From positions 1-47,406 of the forward strand of contig JAFZAB010000077.1 of assembly GCA_017548425.1 (NCBI GenBank): a DNA stretch of 47,406 nt. Reading direction: 5' to 3'. Positions 43,972 through 47,406 of the stretch are shown here, piece after piece (positions within the stretch are counted from its first letter, which is position 1; each line of letters starts with the position of its first letter). The notes under the pieces are model-generated. The model worked only from the letters and a program-made list of their open reading frames with translations, was not told where the DNA came from and searched no databases. The DNA comes from Victivallales bacterium. GTDB lineage: Bacteria > Verrucomicrobiota > Lentisphaeria > Oligosphaerales > Oligosphaeraceae. The position numbers were made by a program, and so were the translations under genes.

Positions 43972-45985
43972 ACTTTATAGGAATGATGAAACGGATGTCA
44001 TCCTTTCCATTGGGGAGGCGTTCACCGCCGTCATCGACGCCGTTGAGACCAACGCTCCAGATTTGAACGGCATCGACGGTGCGCCGCTCCGTCTTGAAGG
44101 TGTATTTTCGGGGGCGGGTGAACTCCGCCGCCTGCTCATCCGTCATACTCAATTGCTTTTGCAACTCTGGAGATATGTCAAACGGCTCCGGATTATCGTT
44201 TGGCTGGAAATGCTCCTCTGGCATTTCGTATTTGCCGACGGTGTATTTCAGCGGCTTGTGCGAGAATGGGTCTTCTGGCAAATCGTCCATGGCGTCTGGC
44301 CAACGTCCATCTTTGCGACGCGCCAATTCCGCCATAACCATCCCACGTGATATCCGAAATGCCGCAAGCGTCTTCGGCATGAAATGCGTACCTGTGTTGC
44401 GCAAAGAATCAGTGAGCATTCTCGCTAAGATACCATTGGGCTTCTGTGGGAAGTCCGAAAAGTCATTGATCAGATGACATCTTGCAAGCGCCGCCCCTTC
44501 CCGATAAAGCAGTGTGAATGAATCAGGGCAAAACAGGAACTGCCCGCGAATTGATGACTCCATATTGTCTATTGCTTCAATCATACACGATGCATGACCA
44601 ATAATCATCTGCTTGTGTATGAGTGGGATGTGGCGTTCCTTCTCAAGCATCAGTTCAGACTGTTCGCGCAGCCACTTCTCATCGGCAAGTCGGCTGGCTA
44701 TAATCTGTGAAAACGCTTTGGCGCGCATGGCCTCGATCGCCCCCCACACCAAGCCAGAAACAAAGCCATAGTCGCTTAGGAATGAGGAGGCTATATTGTC
44801 CATTCGCCGAAGTGCCTTCTGCGCGGAAAGGATGTCATTCGCCTCCAAGGCAAGCCTGACGCGCCATAGTTCCAGACGCGTCATTGTTCTGCATTTGGAC
44901 ATGATGTCCGAGTATGCCTCATCATAGTTGAATCCCAACTTACGTTCAGGCAGCGGCGGCGGCTCGTTTAGCATCTCCTCGCTGCGCCGCAGTTCAGGGG
45001 ATTCCGTGAAGGCGGCCTTCCACTGCTCGTTGATTTCAGGAGGCAGGACCGCGTTGGGATACACGACAATGGAGTCGATGCCGTCGTATTTTTTGTTGAG
45101 TTCGTGGAACTCCACCTTCAGGCCGACGAGTTCATCCCAGAATGACTGGTTGATGCGACCGCTCTTGCGATACAGTTCATCAAGTGACTTGTAGTTGACG
45201 GACACTCCCCAGAATGAATCCAGTTCCCTTATCGCGTTTCGGTATGAGTGCATCGCCTGCAATCCCATGGCGACACTCGCAAGATACATCACGGCAAAGA
45301 CAATCCACAGGGTGGCGACGCCCTTCCCGAAAAGTTTCCTGAACGGAAAGCCCCCTGCCTTCGCGATGACTCTGCCGCTGAGAAGATAGCCTGCCGCAAG
45401 AAGCGCGATGCAGCAGATTGCAGGCAGCCAAAGATGCCCATATCCGACAAGATGGAAGAAATCGAACTTCGGGGAGACAGTCAAACCGTATAGCGGCAAG
45501 ACGGACTGTGTGCTCGCGATTTTGATGTTGAAATGCAACGCCGCGCCTACAAGAAGCGGAACAAGCGCAAACAGCCAGTCTTGAATCTTGACGACTGGAT
45601 GGAAGGAATAGATTAGTCCCAAGAAGATAAACAGTATTGTAAATACAGTCGTCACCGCCTTCAGATGTTCAGTCGAAATCGCCCACACCGCGAGAATAAT
45701 TACGGCACACACGAATACGATGACAGCGGAGACCTTTGAAAAGGCTTTCTTTGGGCAGAAGTGAAAGAGGCAGACCAACGAATAAACCACCAGCACAGCG
45801 CACAGAAACAATTCGACGCAGAAAAGCGTCAGACCGATGCTGTCGTTGCGCAGGAAGACGGGCAGGCCCACACCATAGACGATCGGCCAGAAGCATCTTT
45901 GGAGGACAATGAGAAGCGTCAGCGCGAAGAACGCACCCTGCGCGGGCGCGTCCCAGAAGAAGATTTTGCGGAGGAGGGGCTTCAT
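43970..45985 (-). CDS. Large FFWDAPAQ-leader membrane protein (array gene 3)
   Basis: 671 residues from ATG 45985 (MKPLLRKIFFWDAPAQ). At least six TM segments lie in the first ~280 residues, followed by a helical domain (YRNAIRELDSFWGVSV, RLELWRVRLALEANDI) and the C-terminal RRKDGRWPDAMDDLPEDPFS, then TVDAVQIWSVGLNGVDDGG and KDDIRFIIPI. The frame stays open upstream to 46171 through a start-less leader copy. I prefer 45985 because it matches the other array starts and lies 47 bp below the A6 -10 box. It is the only gene of its unit. Confidence 0.75.
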   Translation of the reverse strand: MKPLLRKIFFWDAPAQGAFFALTLLIVLQRCFWPIVYGVGLPVFLRNDSIGLTLFCVELFLCAVLVVYSLVCLFHFCPKKAFSKVSAVIVFVCAVIILAVWAISTEHLKAVTTVFTILFIFLGLIYSFHPVVKIQDWLFALVPLLVGAALHFNIKIASTQSVLPLYGLTVSPKFDFFHLVGYGHLWLPAICCIALLAAGYLLSGRVIAKAGGFPFRKLFGKGVATLWIVFAVMYLASVAMGLQAMHSYRNAIRELDSFWGVSVNYKSLDELYRKSGRINQSFWDELVGLKVEFHELNKKYDGIDSIVVYPNAVLPPEINEQWKAAFTESPELRRSEEMLNEPPPLPERKLGFNYDEAYSDIMSKCRTMTRLELWRVRLALEANDILSAQKALRRMDNIASSFLSDYGFVSGLVWGAIEAMRAKAFSQIIASRLADEKWLREQSELMLEKERHIPLIHKQMIIGHASCMIEAIDNMESSIRGQFLFCPDSFTLLYREGAALARCHLINDFSDFPQKPNGILARMLTDSLRNTGTHFMPKTLAAFRISRGMVMAELARRKDGRWPDAMDDLPEDPFSHKPLKYTVGKYEMPEEHFQPNDNPEPFDISPELQKQLSMTDEQAAEFTRPRKYTFKTERRTVDAVQIWSVGLNGVDDGGERLPNGKDDIRFIIPIK

Positions 45986-46030
45986 GGTGCTGGGTAAAAT
46001 TAGTTGTGTTGTCTTTTCCGTCCTATGCCT

Positions 46031-46086
46031 TAATCTACCCCGTCCAACGGCGCATTTCAACCGCGTGGCATGGAATTGACGGGGTG
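46031..46086 (-). promoter_or_regulatory. Repeat A copy 6 (promoter-palindrome, diverged)
   Basis: Minus-strand TTGAAA (46055-46060), 17 bp, TAGATT (46032-46037). Outer arms ACCCCGTC (46037-46044) and GACGGGGT (46078-46085) pair perfectly with a sequence unlike the other copies, a clear compensatory change. Confidence 0.65.
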
Positions 46087-46126
46087 ACTCGTCCCAGAAG
46101 AAGTTTTTACGGAGGAGGTGCTTCGC
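46082..46126 (-). repeat. Relic FFWDAPA module without start codon
   Basis: It encodes KHLLRKNFFWDESP, but the start position reads GCG (46124-46126) instead of ATG. It overlaps the 3' end of the 205-residue gene in another frame and remains in frame with the start at 45985, 47 codons on. Confidence 0.6.
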
Positions 46127-46724
46127 ACGACGGACATACTTCCAACACGTCCATGTCATAACCATCATCATTTGGCAACCAGAAATTGTCTGAAATGACG
46201 ACTAGCCCCCTCAGTTCTCCATCAAGGATTTCCAGTCTTCGAGATTCATATCGAGTAAACAGATACCATAGCGAGAAGCCATATTGCATTTCGGAACGGC
46301 TTTCTTTTAGCAAAGTGCCAACTGGAAGAGTGTTTATTTGCAGTTCGTTTTGCATTTCGCTCAGATGTTGATAAGACATGTATCTGTTTTGATAGTCAAC
46401 TCCCTCAATCCACCAGCCCCCAGAAAAACAGAAAGGGAAGAATTTGCTTTTCTCATGAAAAACCCGACAAACTTTCTTGGTCCTGTAGATTTTTGGTTGA
46501 GCAAATACAAGCTCTGGCAGATCGATTCTAACGCAGCCAGACGTTGCATTAAGGAACATCATGATGAAAACAAACTGCAATACCACTGTCCACAGACCAT
46601 AAATGACGGACCGTCGGTCAGAGGAGGATTCTTTTAGTGCCTCACTAGTCATCGTGCTTTTCTCCACTATTGATTCCTGCGCGGGCGCGTCCCAGAAGAA
46701 GATTTTGCGGAGGAGGGGATTCAT
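46107..46724 (-). CDS. FFWDAPAQ-leader protein with one TM/lipoprotein-like segment
   Basis: 205 residues. It begins with MNPLLRKIFFWDAPAQESI, then a Ser/Glu-rich stretch. An alternative start, MTSEALKES, lies at codon 25. A hydrophobic segment near 43-62 (LWTVVLQFVFIMMFLNATSGC) ends in a Cys that could be lipidated. The rest is a mixed domain with no known family. Here the leader module is fused in frame to a gene that may have had its own start. Its last codons overlap the relic module. It is a single-gene unit behind A7. Confidence 0.6.
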   Translation of the reverse strand: MNPLLRKIFFWDAPAQESIVEKSTMTSEALKESSSDRRSVIYGLWTVVLQFVFIMMFLNATSGCVRIDLPELVFAQPKIYRTKKVCRVFHEKSKFFPFCFSGGWWIEGVDYQNRYMSYQHLSEMQNELQINTLPVGTLLKESRSEMQYGFSLWYLFTRYESRRLEILDGELRGLVVISDNFWLPNDDGYDMDVLEVCPSCEAPPP

Positions 46725-46781
46725 GGTGTTGTGTTAACCTTATGTTGGCAGGTATGTGCGTTGTCGTTTTTGTCACTCATC

Positions 46782-46834
46782 TAATATAACCTCCAATGGC
46801 ACATTTCAACCACGAGGGACGGAATTGAGGAGGT
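46782..46834 (-). promoter_or_regulatory. Repeat A copy 7 (promoter-palindrome, diverged)
   Basis: Minus-strand TTGAAA (46804-46809) with TATATT (46783-46788) at 15 bp, or TATTAG at 17 bp. Outer arms ACCTCC (46789-46794) and GGAGGT (46829-46834) pair perfectly. It continues toward repeat B3. Confidence 0.6.
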
Positions 46835-46900
46835 CAGGGAGTTTTTTCGTCGGACAGACCATTGGAAGCGAGGTCAGGCGGCTCATTTTTTGCCCGAAAA

Positions 46901-47406
46901 GCCGATTTGTAAAAGGTCGCTTTTCGCATCTCATATCTTGAATTTGAGGTTTGAAACCTTCTCCGACTGCACCTCAAAATCATCGGCTGTTCTTCTGCGG
47001 AGAAGATTTTATCTGCCTTTCTCTTGACATCCAGACAACGCTATTCAAGAAAAAAGTGGAGAATATCGGCGTTTTGAGGGTGAAAATGGTGATTTAGGGG
47101 AAAAGTTGGCGGTCTTTTCAAACGGAGAAAACGGGCAGAAAGACGGCTGGAGAAGCCCTTGAAACGGCCTTTTCGCCGTTCTCCGCAGGGGAGTTCACGC
47201 AAAACGGAGAATCTGCGCAAGTGCCGTGCGTGCGGGGACTTGCGGAAAAAAGAAAGCCCGTCAACGGGTGAGCCATTGACGGGCTTGGTGAAATTCAGTG
47301 GTCGCCCAAGCAGGGGGGGATCCAAGATTTTTCTCCGAAGCCCGAAAACCTCGGAATGACGGAACTTTCCAGAGAGGCTTCCTGCGCTGCGTCCCGAAAA
47401 ATGGAG
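46901..47406. repeat. Repeat B copy 3 (runs to window edge)
   Basis: It starts GCCGATTTGTAAAAG like B1 and B2 and follows them closely to the hairpin near 47286 (TTCTCCG near 46960, TGCGGAGAAGATTTTATCTGCC near 46997, the CGGAGAA series), then diverges. No gene is supported here. Confidence 0.78.
47244..47286 (-). terminator. Terminator hairpin in repeat B3
   Basis: AAGCCCGTCAA (47254-47264) pairs perfectly with TTGACGGGCTT (47276-47286), followed on the minus strand by a CTTTCTTTTTT tract. Same position and shape as in B1/B2 but different stem sequence. Confidence 0.75.

Noticed and set aside
1..47406. tRNA, rRNA, CRISPR arrays and intact insertion sequences
   Set aside because: None recognised on either strand; no cloverleaf, regular spacer-repeat series or transposase with terminal repeats is visible.

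Overview
The window looks like a chromosome segment of an anaerobic, carbohydrate-degrading bacterium of the PVC group. Lentisphaerota/Victivallales is my best guess. The guess rests on the mix of glycoside hydrolases and esterases, a NIF-type Fe-S assembly pair, lipoproteins with variant lipoboxes, and membrane proteins ending in a pseudopilin-like WSxGxN...DDGG...DDI tail. There is no rRNA, tRNA or CRISPR array here, so the taxonomy is inference.

Layout. 1-1.7 kb: the 3' part of a Septu/retron-type ATPase and its HNH partner (antiphage defence). 1.9-4.4 kb: a GH36 alpha-galactosidase and a YbaK-type deacylase, closed by a perfect 17-bp bidirectional terminator. 4.6-7.5 kb (minus): a complete TRAP transporter, dctP-dctQ-dctM, with ATGA overlaps. 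7.9-9.9 kb: a nifU-nifS operon, then a PHP-domain protein. 10.9-15.9 kb (minus): an amidohydrolase, an acetyl-xylan-esterase-like hydrolase and a GH20-like protein. 16.3-18.1 kb: a beta-lactamase-fold serine hydrolase, a terminator and a PNPOx-like flavoprotein. 18.2-18.8 kb: truncated ORF6N and RhuM remnants. 18.8-23.7 kb (minus): a TetR-MFP-RND efflux operon whose pump lacks the usual proton-relay residues. 24.2-31.9 kb: a Fic protein, a small lipoprotein, a TIM-barrel glycosidase, an MBL-fold hydrolase, a DUF1016 nuclease carrying two palindromes inside its coding sequence, and a YceK-like/ankyrin-like lipoprotein behind a strong sigma-54 promoter.

31.9-47.4 kb is the most unusual part. 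All genes are on the minus strand and form seven short units of one to three genes. Most encode large multi-TM proteins or proteins of unknown function. Each unit starts just downstream of a copy of a ~60-bp repeat (called A here). A carries conserved promoter hexamers (TTGCAA or TTGAAA, 16-17 bp, TAGATT) inside an imperfect palindrome whose outer arms covary between copies. Three A copies continue into a ~630-bp noncoding repeat (B), which is crowded with CGGAGAA/TTCTCCG heptamers and contains a minus-strand terminator hairpin. B-A therefore works as a terminator-promoter spacer.

Inside the units, a ~50-bp coding module for M(K/N)xLLRK(L/I)FFWDAPAQ occurs seven times. It forms the N terminus of four otherwise different proteins. 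Twice it is a free 18-codon mini-ORF directly upstream of, or overlapping by ATGA, an unrelated gene. Once it is a relic without a start codon. This array of promoter-repeat-bounded units and portable leader module is the best candidate for an undescribed system. Its function cannot be read from sequence alone; a cassette-like or expansion-prone membrane/surface gene array is my inference.
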